The notes under the pieces were generated by a model that worked only from the letters and a program-made list of their open reading frames with translations, was not told the DNA's origin and made no database searches. The position numbers and the translations under genes were made by a program. From Pseudomonadales bacterium (GTDB lineage: Bacteria > Pseudomonadota > Gammaproteobacteria > Pseudomonadales > Ketobacteraceae), in NCBI GenBank assembly GCA_002701845.1, contig NZXG01000041.1, positions 25,244 to 63,361 of the forward strand: a stretch of DNA of 38,118 nt, in the 5' to 3' direction. Positions 7,941-15,335 of this stretch are shown in pieces. Each line of letters starts with the position of its first letter. Within the stretch, counting starts at the first letter, position 1.

Positions 7941-7996
7941 TCCCGTGAGTCTTTCCCCATGAGCGTATCCCCATGAGCGTATCCCCATGAGTTTAT
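7941..7996 (+). repeat. 14-nt tandem repeat array covering the TetR start codon
   Basis: The unit CCCCATGAGCGTAT occurs at 7955-7968 and 7969-7982. A copy with two changes at 7983-7996 contains the real start codon, and a degenerate GTG-bearing copy lies at 7941-7954. Because 14 is not a multiple of 3, each upstream start reads only five codons (M-S-V/L-S-P) and stops at a TGA that overlaps the next ATG. The array looks like serial duplication of the regulator's own first codons. Confidence 0.75.
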
Positions 7997-8787
7997 CCAA
8001 GTCGGTGCTGGCCCAGGGCAAGCGGCTGTTGATGGAGGCAGCCCTGAAGCTCCACGCCAATACCCGCAGCCTGAACGCCCTGAGTCTGCGGGAGCTGGCC
8101 CGGGAGGCAGGCCTGAACCCGAATACGTTTTATCGCCATTTCCGGGATTTCGATGATCTGGGCCTGGCCATCATTGAAGAAATGAGCCGGGAGATCCGCC
8201 AGCCCCTGCGGGCCCTGCGGCGGCGGGCGGCGGAATCGGTGACCCCACCGGGCGCACCCCTGCCCGCCTGGGACCAGGACGCGGGCCTGAACCTGGCCCG
8301 GGCCATGGCGGCGAACCGGGCCACGGTGAGGTTGTTTTTTGATTATGTGGCGGGCAACCCCAACGCCTTTATTCTCGGTATCCGGGAGCTGCATGGGGCC
8401 TCGCCGGTATTACGCAGCGCCCTGCGCCAGGTGATGGCGGACTTCGCCCGGGACATGGCGGAGGACGTGCGCCAGCTACAGTTGGTGCCGGACCTGAATC
8501 CGGAGGAGCTGTATGCCATCGCGGAAACCATCAGCCGGGAGATGTTCCAGTTGTCCATGGACTATATTGAGCAGCCGGACCAGCGGCAGGCGATCTGTCA
8601 GCAGGCGGAGCGCATGATCACCGCGCTTACCATGGGCAGCGCGGTGCTGCATGGCCATGGGCCGGTGCTACTGCCCGCCCTGGCCGGCACTGATGGCGCC
8701 GTCGGGCCGGCCCCTTCTGACGGACCGGTCTCCTCTGACCAGGATGCTGAGCGGAAACGGGAGCAGACCAGGCCCCGCCTGGCCTGA
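7987..8787 (+). CDS. TetR-family transcriptional regulator (FabR-like)
   Basis: This 266-residue DNA-binding protein is divergent from the BVMO-SDR-ligase genes and probably controls them. The N-terminal HTH, SLRELAREAGLNPNTFYRHF (about 36-55), is close to that of FabR-type regulators. So are the following DFDDLGLA segment and the central GNPNAF motif, which suggest an acyl or lipid ligand (inference). The C-terminal 35 or so residues are Pro/Ser/Asp-rich and probably disordered. No strong Shine-Dalgarno is visible. The start sits in the last copy of a 14-nt tandem repeat whose upstream copies make minimal overlapping ORFs. The end is 2 bases from the convergent HAD gene. Confidence 0.88.
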   Translation: MSLSKSVLAQGKRLLMEAALKLHANTRSLNALSLRELAREAGLNPNTFYRHFRDFDDLGLAIIEEMSREIRQPLRALRRRAAESVTPPGAPLPAWDQDAGLNLARAMAANRATVRLFFDYVAGNPNAFILGIRELHGASPVLRSALRQVMADFARDMAEDVRQLQLVPDLNPEELYAIAETISREMFQLSMDYIEQPDQRQAICQQAERMITALTMGSAVLHGHGPVLLPALAGTDGAVGPAPSDGPVSSDQDAERKREQTRPRLA

Positions 8788-8789
8788 AT

Positions 8790-9545
8790 TCAAATCAGCG
8801 CCGGCACATCGGCGATGGACGCCACCATCCGCGCGGTTGCGGGTAAGCGACCCTCATCCCCCGGCTGGTATTTCCCGGTTTGCACCAGGCAGCCCTGCAA
8901 CCCCGCTGCCACGGCTCCGGCCACGTCCGCGGCCACATCGTCCCCCACCATCAGGCAGGCTTGCGCCGGGACCCCGGTGGAAGCCACCACCTGATGAAAG
9001 AAGTCCGCGCTGGGTTTGCCCATGATCACTGGTTCCACCTCCGCTGCCCAGGCCAGGGCGCGAATAAAGGGGCCCGCATCCAGTTTGAGTCCGTCACTGT
9101 CTTTGAAATAGCGGTTCATGCCAATGCCGATCAGGGGTGCACCTTTCTGGCACAGCCGAAAGGCCCGGTTGAGGTTGGCGTAGTTGAGATCATCCCGGGC
9201 ATCCCCCAGCACCACGCAATCGGGATTCTGCCGGGGCAGATCCGCGAATTCTGGCTGCAGGTTCGGATGTAACAGACAGTAGGGTCGAAGGCCCTGCTGT
9301 TTAATGTAGGCGTGGGCGGCCATGGGCGCCGTGATCAGCTCGCCGGGCTTAAGTTCGATGCCCATCCGGTGTAACCCGGATTCGATGGCGGCGCCGGATC
9401 GGGTGGCGGTATTGGTGACAAAGCGCAATACCAGGCCCCGGGCCCGGGCCTCGGCAATCACCTCACGGGCGCCCCCGATAACCTGATCCCCTTCATAGAC
9501 AACGCCGCTCAGATCCAATAATAATGCGTTTACTTCCCGGGCCAT
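8790..9545 (-). CDS. HAD-superfamily phosphatase, HDHD2/LHPP-like (TIGR01458 type)
   Basis: This 251-residue cytosolic phosphohydrolase has the C2-type cap seen in NagD/HDHD2/LHPP proteins. Motif I is LLLDLSGVVY (nucleophile D11), with Ser in place of the usual second Asp, as in HDHD2 and LHPP. Motif II is the T in VTNTAT (about 44-49), motif III the Lys in IMGKPS (about 174), and motif IV is GDDVAADV (about 198-205). A strong AGGAGG precedes the ATG at 9545. The substrate cannot be told from sequence. It is convergent with the TetR gene and has no evident operon partner. Confidence 0.9.
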   Translation of the reverse strand: MAREVNALLLDLSGVVYEGDQVIGGAREVIAEARARGLVLRFVTNTATRSGAAIESGLHRMGIELKPGELITAPMAAHAYIKQQGLRPYCLLHPNLQPEFADLPRQNPDCVVLGDARDDLNYANLNRAFRLCQKGAPLIGIGMNRYFKDSDGLKLDAGPFIRALAWAAEVEPVIMGKPSADFFHQVVASTGVPAQACLMVGDDVAADVAGAVAAGLQGCLVQTGKYQPGDEGRLPATARMVASIADVPALI

Positions 9546-9696
9546 CGGTCATCCTCCTGCGGGGCCCCAACCATTTACCCAGTCCTACCGGCGGCTGTCA
9601 AGCGGGATGACCGTGCCGAAAGCCGGCCCCACAGAGCGCGCCGACTGGCGCAGTGGGATGGGCGGGAAAGGCCATAGACAGCATAATGGACGGCTT

Positions 9697-10014
9697 ATGG
9701 AAATCATTTATCGCGCCAAAGACTTTGCCGATGCCCATATCCTGGCAGGTTACCTGCGGGCCCGGGGCCTGGAATGCCATGTGGGGGGGCATTATCTGCA
9801 AGGGGGGCTCGGCGAATTGGGGGCCACGGACCTGACGGTGGTGCGGGTGGCAGCGCAGGATGTGGCGCGGGCCCGGGAAGTGGTTGAAAGCTATGAGCAA
9901 TCCCAGCGGGAGCCTGCCACCCCGGCCATGACCGGTTCGCCCCTGCCCTCCCCGCTGCTGGTGGTGGCCCTGTTTCTGGTCAGCGTATTAGTTCTTGTCA
10001 ATTGGTTTGGTTGA
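9697..10014 (+). CDS. DUF2007-domain protein with C-terminal membrane anchor
   Basis: This 105-residue protein has an N-terminal DUF2007 ('putative signal transducing protein', PF09413) domain. The pattern is MEIIYRAKDFADAHILAGYL, then RARGLECHVGG and DLTVVRVAAQDVARAREVVESYE, spanning about 1-70. A Pro/Ser/Thr linker and one hydrophobic segment near 88-104 follow, so the domain is probably tethered to the cytoplasmic membrane face. The start at 9697 is chosen because homology begins there; the upstream extension to 9607 looks non-coding. The function is unknown. It lies 69 bases before the aldo/keto reductase gene on the same strand. Confidence 0.82.
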   Translation: MEIIYRAKDFADAHILAGYLRARGLECHVGGHYLQGGLGELGATDLTVVRVAAQDVARAREVVESYEQSQREPATPAMTGSPLPSPLLVVALFLVSVLVLVNWFG

Positions 10015-10083
10015 GCCGGTTGCGACATCCGGGTTAGCCTGTCCGGGAACAGTTCTCACTACATACCGACTCCGAGGCCTCCC

Positions 10084-11028
10084 ATGCCGTTCGCCAGGCT
10101 ACTCCCCATGCACCGTCGTCGCTTCCTCACCACCCTGGGCCTGGGCGCGTTGGGCCTGCTGGCCACCCCGGGGGTCGCTTTGGCAGCAGTCCCGGACCTA
10201 CGGCGCAAACCCATTCCGGGTTCCGGGGAGTTGCTGCCGGTGATCGGCATGGGCACCTGGCAGACCTTCAATGTGGGCGGGGATCGAAAGCTGCTGCAAC
10301 AGCGCACCGCGGTGCTGCGGGCCTTTTTTGCAGCCGGTGGCGGCCTGGTGGACTGCTCCCCCATGTACGGCTCCTCCGCCCAGACCCTGGGGTTCGCCCT
10401 GGAGCAACTGCAGCAACCGGACTCCCTGTTCGCGGCGGAAAAGATATGGACCCGGGATGGCGATGCCACCCGCCGTCAGCTGCAGGAACAGGCCCGGGCC
10501 TGGGGCATTGAACAATTCGAGCTGATGCAGGTGCACAACCTGCTGAACTGGGAAGCCCATTTACCGGCTTTGAAAGAGCTAAAGCAGGCCGGACGTATTC
10601 GCTATCTGGGGGTGACCACTTCCCATGGCCGCCGTCACCGGGAACTGGAGCAGATCCTCAGCCGGGAGCCGGTGGATTTCGTCCAGCTCACTTACAACAT
10701 TCGTAACCGGGAGGTGGAACAGCGCTTGTTGCCCCTGGCCCGGGAACGGGGCATTGCGGTGATTGCCAACCGCCCCTACGCCGGGGGTCACCTGATCAAG
10801 TCCCTGCAGCGCCGGGCCAGGGTGCCAGAGTGGGCGCAACAGGCCTTTCAGTGCCGCACCTGGGCGGATTATCTGCTGAAGTTTCTGGTGTCGCACCCGG
10901 CGGTGACCTGTGCCATTCCCGCCACCACGCAGGTGGTCCATATGCGGGAAAACATGGCCGCCGGCCGGGGACCACTGCCGGACAACGCCACCCGGCAGCG
11001 AATGATCCGTCACCTGGAAACGCTGTGA
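10084..11028 (+). CDS. Tat-exported aldo/keto reductase-family oxidoreductase
   Basis: This 314-residue AKR (TIM-barrel NADPH oxidoreductase family) carries an N-terminal twin-arginine signal: HRRRFLTTLGLGALGLL, with cleavage after about ALA at 34. It is therefore probably periplasmic or membrane-attached. The catalytic tetrad is recognisable as Asp in LVDCSPMYG, the Tyr of the same segment, Lys in AAEKIW and His in MQVHNL. The start at 10084 has GAGG about 7 bases upstream. A second ATG at 10108 directly before the RRR motif is possible. The Tat route would export it already folded with its cofactor. The substrate is unknown. Confidence 0.88.
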   Translation: MPFARLLPMHRRRFLTTLGLGALGLLATPGVALAAVPDLRRKPIPGSGELLPVIGMGTWQTFNVGGDRKLLQQRTAVLRAFFAAGGGLVDCSPMYGSSAQTLGFALEQLQQPDSLFAAEKIWTRDGDATRRQLQEQARAWGIEQFELMQVHNLLNWEAHLPALKELKQAGRIRYLGVTTSHGRRHRELEQILSREPVDFVQLTYNIRNREVEQRLLPLARERGIAVIANRPYAGGHLIKSLQRRARVPEWAQQAFQCRTWADYLLKFLVSHPAVTCAIPATTQVVHMRENMAAGRGPLPDNATRQRMIRHLETL

Positions 11029-11070
11029 CAGGCTCAGGCGGCAGGGGTAAGTGACCGCGGTGTTCCACTG

Positions 11071-11529
11071 ATGGCTCTCAACTACCGGATAGCGGATTTC
11101 ATTCCTTACTCGGATACGGTGTATCTGCGCCTGATCGAACGGGTCAATGAAACCTTCTGGCCATGGATTCCCCTGCTGATCCTGGGCCAGGGTACGGTAC
11201 TGGTGCTGCTTTGGCGGCGACGGACAATGCTGCCGGGACTGTTGCTGGCGCTGGCCTGGCCCCTTATTAATCTGGCGTTCCGCCAGCGGTGGTGGCAGCT
11301 GGAACTGGCGGGGCTGCACCCGGATCCCACGGCGGTCTTGTCCCTGGCCGTGGCCCTGGGCGGTCTGCCGCCGATCCGGGCCTGGGTGGCGTGCCTGTTG
11401 CCGCTGGCCTGGTGCCTCTGGTCCGCGGCGACGCTGTGGTCCATGGGTCTGCCCATGGCCTGCCCGTTGGCACTGAGCATAGTGCTCGCCCTGGCGGGTC
11501 TGAGCTGGAAGCTGGGGTTTCACCGGTAA
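11071..11529 (+). CDS. Small multi-pass membrane protein, function unknown
   Basis: I do not recognise this 152-residue protein. It is strongly hydrophobic, with about four or five membrane segments: around 30-48, 53-70, 87-103, 108-124 and 128-146. Basic RRR at 49-51 gives a cytoplasmic loop. It starts 42 bases after the exported aldo/keto reductase on the same strand and could act as its membrane partner, although nothing in the sequence proves that. It ends 8 bases from a convergent gene. Confidence 0.68.
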   Translation: MALNYRIADFIPYSDTVYLRLIERVNETFWPWIPLLILGQGTVLVLLWRRRTMLPGLLLALAWPLINLAFRQRWWQLELAGLHPDPTAVLSLAVALGGLPPIRAWVACLLPLAWCLWSAATLWSMGLPMACPLALSIVLALAGLSWKLGFHR

Positions 11530-11537
11530 TATCCGGT

Positions 11538-12110
11538 TCAGGGATTGCGTGAAGTCAACGCGGAAGTTTCAGAATCGGCTTCCGGCCACCACAGAAAAAT
11601 AGAGTAGCGGCCCGCAGGTGTTTCACTGGGATAGGTCCAACCCGACCAGTTCACCAAGGGTCGCTGTCCGCCCGGTCCCACCAGCGACAGCGCGCCGCAA
11701 CAGCCATCGGAAAAAATCGGACCCTCAGTGGAAAGCGGATCGTAGTTGTAGCCGCTGATACCCAGATAGTATTCACCGGCCGGCAGGTAATCCAGTTGCA
11801 GGGAGGCATTGTAACCGTCACCGCTGTCTTCGTCCGCGATAATCCCATAACCGTCAGCGTCAAACAGGAACAATTGGGTGTCGCCCCCTGGTGCCACCGT
11901 ATAAGCGTTGAAGGGACCATCGGCTTCCAACCTGAGTCGATAAAGATCGATTTCTCCATAGCCGGCAACGCCCTGAATCAGCGTCACGCCCGCCGGCAAA
12001 ACGGCAGCACTGGCCAGGGTTTCGCCAGCATCCTCCGTCTCCTGGAACGGCTGGGCCATGGCCACCATGGCAACCAGATTCAGCGCCCAGCCGACAATGA
12101 ATTTGCCCAT
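11538..12110 (-). CDS. Secreted protein with pre-peptidase/DVUA0089-like beta domain
   Basis: This 190-residue exported protein has a signal peptide of about 19 residues ending AMA. The body carries features of bacterial PPC-like or DVUA0089-type beta-sandwich domains: ETEDAGETLASAAVLPAGV, then IDLYRLRL, FLFDADGYGIIADEDSG and YLPAGEYYLGISGYNYDP. It has an unusual GCCGAL and several Trp near the C-terminus. The ATG at 12110 has AGGGAG 8 bases upstream and is preferred over the upstream TTG at 12137. No catalytic motif is visible; it may be a cell-surface or matrix protein. It stands alone between a convergent membrane protein and vgrG. Confidence 0.75.
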   Translation of the reverse strand: MGKFIVGWALNLVAMVAMAQPFQETEDAGETLASAAVLPAGVTLIQGVAGYGEIDLYRLRLEADGPFNAYTVAPGGDTQLFLFDADGYGIIADEDSGDGYNASLQLDYLPAGEYYLGISGYNYDPLSTEGPIFSDGCCGALSLVGPGGQRPLVNWSGWTYPSETPAGRYSIFLWWPEADSETSALTSRNP

Positions 12111-12362
12111 CGACCCCACTCCCTGACAGTCTGACAATCAACACTTCAAGTCAGTATTGCACAGGCAAAATCCGGTCCCATGTCCGCAAATCAATAAACC
12201 CGGTAACACGGCAGCCCCCCGGGCGTCCGGTGCTGGCCCGCCACCGTTTTCCAGAGCCGGGCTTGTAAGCTTTGCAACCCGGCGGCAGACCTTACAGTGG
12301 AGTGCACAGGACCGCAGGGTGCACCTTGTGCGGCGGGCTTGGCCGGGCAGAGCCGGGCGGTC

Positions 12363-14387
12363 TCAGGTGGTGTCAGGGTCACCGGTGGCGGGGGGCGGCC
12401 GGTCAAAGCGCACAGTTTCCCGCCGGGGAGGACGGCCAGGGGAGTGGGGCAGCAGGCCAGCACCCGCCGGTGCCGCCGGCACTGGCGCCGGGGCCTTGGG
12501 GGTACGGGGGTTGGCAGCGGCGGCACCACGACCGCCACCGCCACTATTGATGCGAATCCTGGATCCGGTGAGAGCCACTCCCCCCGGATCCAGGTGCAGC
12601 CTGCTGCCGCCGGCATTCAGGGTGAGACTGACACCCGCCTCCAGTACCACCTGGTTGCCGGCTTTTACACTGTGCAGCTCGCCGGCTTGCATCAACTGCT
12701 GCCCCGCCACCGCCTGCTGCATGCGTCCGCCCACCTGCTGGGACCAGTCAGCACCCGTATCCAGCGTCAGGTTGCCGGCAATATGCCGGTGCAGGTCCTG
12801 ACCCACCTGCTGAAAACCACCGGCCTCGATCTGCCGATGCAGTTCCCGCCCGGCGCTGTGCCGGCCGTCCCGCCCCACCGCCAGATCCAGATCCCGTTGC
12901 GCTCGCACCAGGATCTGCTCCCGCCCCCGGCGATCATCCAGCCGTAATTCGTTACAGCCTTCGCCTCCGGGGCTGGATCTCGACTTCAGGCCACTGCGGG
13001 CCTGCAGCTCCGGCAGCGCCTGGGACGGCCGGTTGCGACCATTGTACAGTGCTCCGGTGACCAGCGGACGATCCGGATCGCCATCCATAAACTGCACCAG
13101 CACCTCCTGCCCCACCCGGGGCACACGCCAGCTACCCCAGCCATTGCCGGCCCAGGCCTGGGCCACCCGCAGCCAGCAGCTGCTGTAGCCATCGCCCCGG
13201 CCCTCGCGATCCCAGTGAAACTGGACCTTGACCCGGCCTGTGGCGTCGGTATAAATCTCTTCCCCCGGCGGCCCGGTCACCACAGCGGTCTGTACCCCAC
13301 TGACTCGCGGCTTCGTCCGCGCTGGCACTGGCTGGTAAGCCTCCGCCGCCGGCAGCCCCCACAAGCTGGCGGAAAAGCGGCTGCCACCGGCACCCGCCCC
13401 CTCCTCCAGCACCTGGGGCTGGGCGGCCTCAACTTCGATGCCGGTGACAAGGTACTCCCGGTTCAATGTGTCACTGGGGTGATCCCGGAGCCGGAAGCGG
13501 CGGCCGGGTGCCAGCAATTGGCAATCGGTACTGGCCCGGAACTGTTGCCGCTGACCCCGTAAAGCCTGTCGCCGGCGCCTCATTTGGGCCAGACCTGCCG
13601 ACTGCCGCTGGAACCCACCGGGGTATTCGTATTCCACCAGAGCCTCATGGGCGCCGGCAGCGGCCTCCACAATCCATCGGGGATGCGGAGGATAATAGTC
13701 ACGGGACACCGCGCCTTCGGTTTGCTGTTGCCGCCAATGGCGGAATTCCGATACGGAATCATCCTGGCCCGCCTGGCCGGAATCCGGCCGGAACGGGAGT
13801 GACCCCGCTCCGGGCAACGACTGGAACACCTGATCGTGATCGCCAATCACCAATAACGGGCCCTGGCGCCGTTGGCGGATATGAAAAAACAACCCCGCGT
13901 CCCACAACAACCGGGACACAAAATCCAGATCTGATTCCCGATATTGCACGCTATATTCCCGCGCCGGGTAGGATCCGCTGAGTTGCCAACTTACTTCCTT
14001 TGCCGGAACACCCGCTGCCGTCAGCACCCGGTCCACGATCTGCGGCACCGACTGCTGCTGAAAGATCCGCAGGCCCCGCCGCAAACCCAGGAGCCAGAGC
14101 CGTGGTCGCAGAGTGAGAAAGCAGGTGGTAAAGCGGCGCCCCACGGCCCCCTGCGTCAGTTGTACCACCTGTCCGTGCAGGTAGCTCGGGTGCTGCCGGT
14201 GGTGCAGGGTCAATACCGCGGCCCGGTTCAGCCAGCCGGCCAGATCCGGTGGTGCTCCGGCAACCGCCACCTCCAGCTGACAATGGAACAGGCCGTCGAT
14301 GCGGTCCTGGTAACGGAAACCCACCACCCGCAGGTCGGTGTCCAGGTCGGCAAGTTGCAGGGCAAAACGGCTGTGATTGGCAGGCAT
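12363..14387 (-). CDS. vgrG: Type VI secretion spike protein VgrG (TssI), orphan
   Basis: VgrG trimers cap the Hcp tube of the type VI system and carry effectors into target cells. This 674-residue protein has the gp27-like N-terminal part (about 1-340, including YPAREYSVQYRESDLDFVSRLL and LWDAGLFFH). The gp5 OB-fold follows (GRVKVQFHWDREGRGD to GWGSWRVPRVGQEVLVQFMDGDPDRPLVTG, about 395-460), then a long beta-prism with NELRLDDRRGREQI and repeated polar stretches. The last 70 residues are Ala/Pro/Arg-rich and low in complexity. The ATG at 14387 has AAGGAG 11 bases upstream and is preferred over the GTG at 14417. No hcp, tss, PAAR, adaptor or recognisable effector-immunity gene is adjacent. 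Confidence 0.93.
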   Translation of the reverse strand: MPANHSRFALQLADLDTDLRVVGFRYQDRIDGLFHCQLEVAVAGAPPDLAGWLNRAAVLTLHHRQHPSYLHGQVVQLTQGAVGRRFTTCFLTLRPRLWLLGLRRGLRIFQQQSVPQIVDRVLTAAGVPAKEVSWQLSGSYPAREYSVQYRESDLDFVSRLLWDAGLFFHIRQRRQGPLLVIGDHDQVFQSLPGAGSLPFRPDSGQAGQDDSVSEFRHWRQQQTEGAVSRDYYPPHPRWIVEAAAGAHEALVEYEYPGGFQRQSAGLAQMRRRRQALRGQRQQFRASTDCQLLAPGRRFRLRDHPSDTLNREYLVTGIEVEAAQPQVLEEGAGAGGSRFSASLWGLPAAEAYQPVPARTKPRVSGVQTAVVTGPPGEEIYTDATGRVKVQFHWDREGRGDGYSSCWLRVAQAWAGNGWGSWRVPRVGQEVLVQFMDGDPDRPLVTGALYNGRNRPSQALPELQARSGLKSRSSPGGEGCNELRLDDRRGREQILVRAQRDLDLAVGRDGRHSAGRELHRQIEAGGFQQVGQDLHRHIAGNLTLDTGADWSQQVGGRMQQAVAGQQLMQAGELHSVKAGNQVVLEAGVSLTLNAGGSRLHLDPGGVALTGSRIRINSGGGGRGAAAANPRTPKAPAPVPAAPAGAGLLPHSPGRPPRRETVRFDRPPPATGDPDTT

Positions 14388-14472
14388 GGCAGCGTCGACT
14401 CCTTGATTCACAGGCACAGGGAAACCTGCCCAGAGAGACAGCGGCGGCGCAACTTTTCGCGGAATTACGACC

Positions 14473-15249
14473 TCAGTGAGTGCCCTGCAGGATTACGTGG
14501 GCGACCAGATCCGGAGCGTCCCACATGGGCACGTGGCCGCAGCCCGGCAAGCGTACCCAGTGGGTGTGGGACGGTACCCGATTGCGGTCCCGTGTCCCCA
14601 CCGGGAACACCATATCCAGGTCGCCAAAGGCCACGGTGCAGGGGACACTGATACGGTCTCCACTCTGAAACGGAGGCCGGAACGCCTCAAACACTGATTC
14701 AAAATGATGGGATTGAGAGAAGGCGCGAGCCGCTTGTACCGCGTCGCGAGCCGGCATTTTCCAGCCTCTGGCCGCCACCGCGCCGGATAACAACAGGGTG
14801 CGCCCGATGCCGGTGGCCAGGGCGCGATCCGCCAGACCCGGCAAGGCGCGATAAAAGCCGCGCATGACATTGAACATGGGCTCTATGTGCGCCGGCCCTT
14901 TATCCCGCCACAGCCCCGCCGGCGAAATACCCACCACCGCGCGGGCCAGCCCCTGGGCGGCAGCCTCCAGAGCAATGTAGCCACCAAGAGAATTGCCCAC
15001 CACATCCACCGGTTCGGTGATACCCATCTGGTGGAGGCTTTGGCCCAGGCTTTCCACCATGGCCCCGGCGTTGGGCTCCTGATCGGCGATGCCGGGCGTC
15101 CGGCCAAAACCGGGTATATCAAAGGCGATCACCCGCCGCTGTACCGCCAGCCGATCCAGCACCGGGACCCAGGCATCGCTGTTCATGCCAATGCCATGCA
15201 GCAGAATCAGGGGACGGCCGTGGCCTTTTTCAATATGGTGCCAGATCAT
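14473..15249 (-). CDS. Alpha/beta hydrolase
   Basis: This 258-residue alpha/beta-hydrolase-fold enzyme probably acts on an ester or C-C bond in the cytoplasm. The oxyanion motif LLHGIG is at about 17-22, the nucleophile elbow GNSLGG near 85-90 (Ser about 87), the acid Asp in FGDLDMVFP near 209-211, and the catalytic His in GCGHVPMWD near 238. Its length and motif spacing match the single-domain esterase/epoxide hydrolase/MhpC-like group. Its ribosome binding site is weak (AGCGAG), and a perfect inverted repeat (15257-15283) lies just upstream. It lies 85 bases from vgrG but shows no effector features. Confidence 0.9.
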   Translation of the reverse strand: MIWHHIEKGHGRPLILLHGIGMNSDAWVPVLDRLAVQRRVIAFDIPGFGRTPGIADQEPNAGAMVESLGQSLHQMGITEPVDVVGNSLGGYIALEAAAQGLARAVVGISPAGLWRDKGPAHIEPMFNVMRGFYRALPGLADRALATGIGRTLLLSGAVAARGWKMPARDAVQAARAFSQSHHFESVFEAFRPPFQSGDRISVPCTVAFGDLDMVFPVGTRDRNRVPSHTHWVRLPGCGHVPMWDAPDLVAHVILQGTH

Positions 15250-15256
15250 GAAAACT

Positions 15257-15283
15257 CGCTAAATCAATCAGCTTAATTTAGCG
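15257..15283. promoter_or_regulatory. Perfect 8-11-8 inverted repeat upstream of the alpha/beta hydrolase
   Basis: CGCTAAAT and ATTTAGCG are separated by 11 bases, immediately upstream of the alpha/beta-hydrolase ribosome binding site. A ten-base palindrome (ATGGTACCAT) follows a few bases away. The repeat could be a repressor operator or an mRNA leader hairpin. There is no U tract, so a terminator is unlikely. Confidence 0.45.
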
Positions 15284-15335
15284 GAATGGTACCATGGAAT
15301 CCGTTGTCCGCGGCTGTTTTTTAATCAATGTCCCG

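Noticed and set aside
9546-9613. Nine-base inverted repeat CGGTCATCC/GGATGACCG
   Set aside because: One arm overlaps the HAD ribosome binding site, but the arms are 50 bases apart and no regulator is nearby. Treated as probable coincidence.
12111-12362. Possible gene or RNA in the gap between the secreted protein and vgrG
   Set aside because: Only short GC-rich frames and a repeated GTGCAC are present; no family, tRNA cloverleaf or ribosome binding site was seen.
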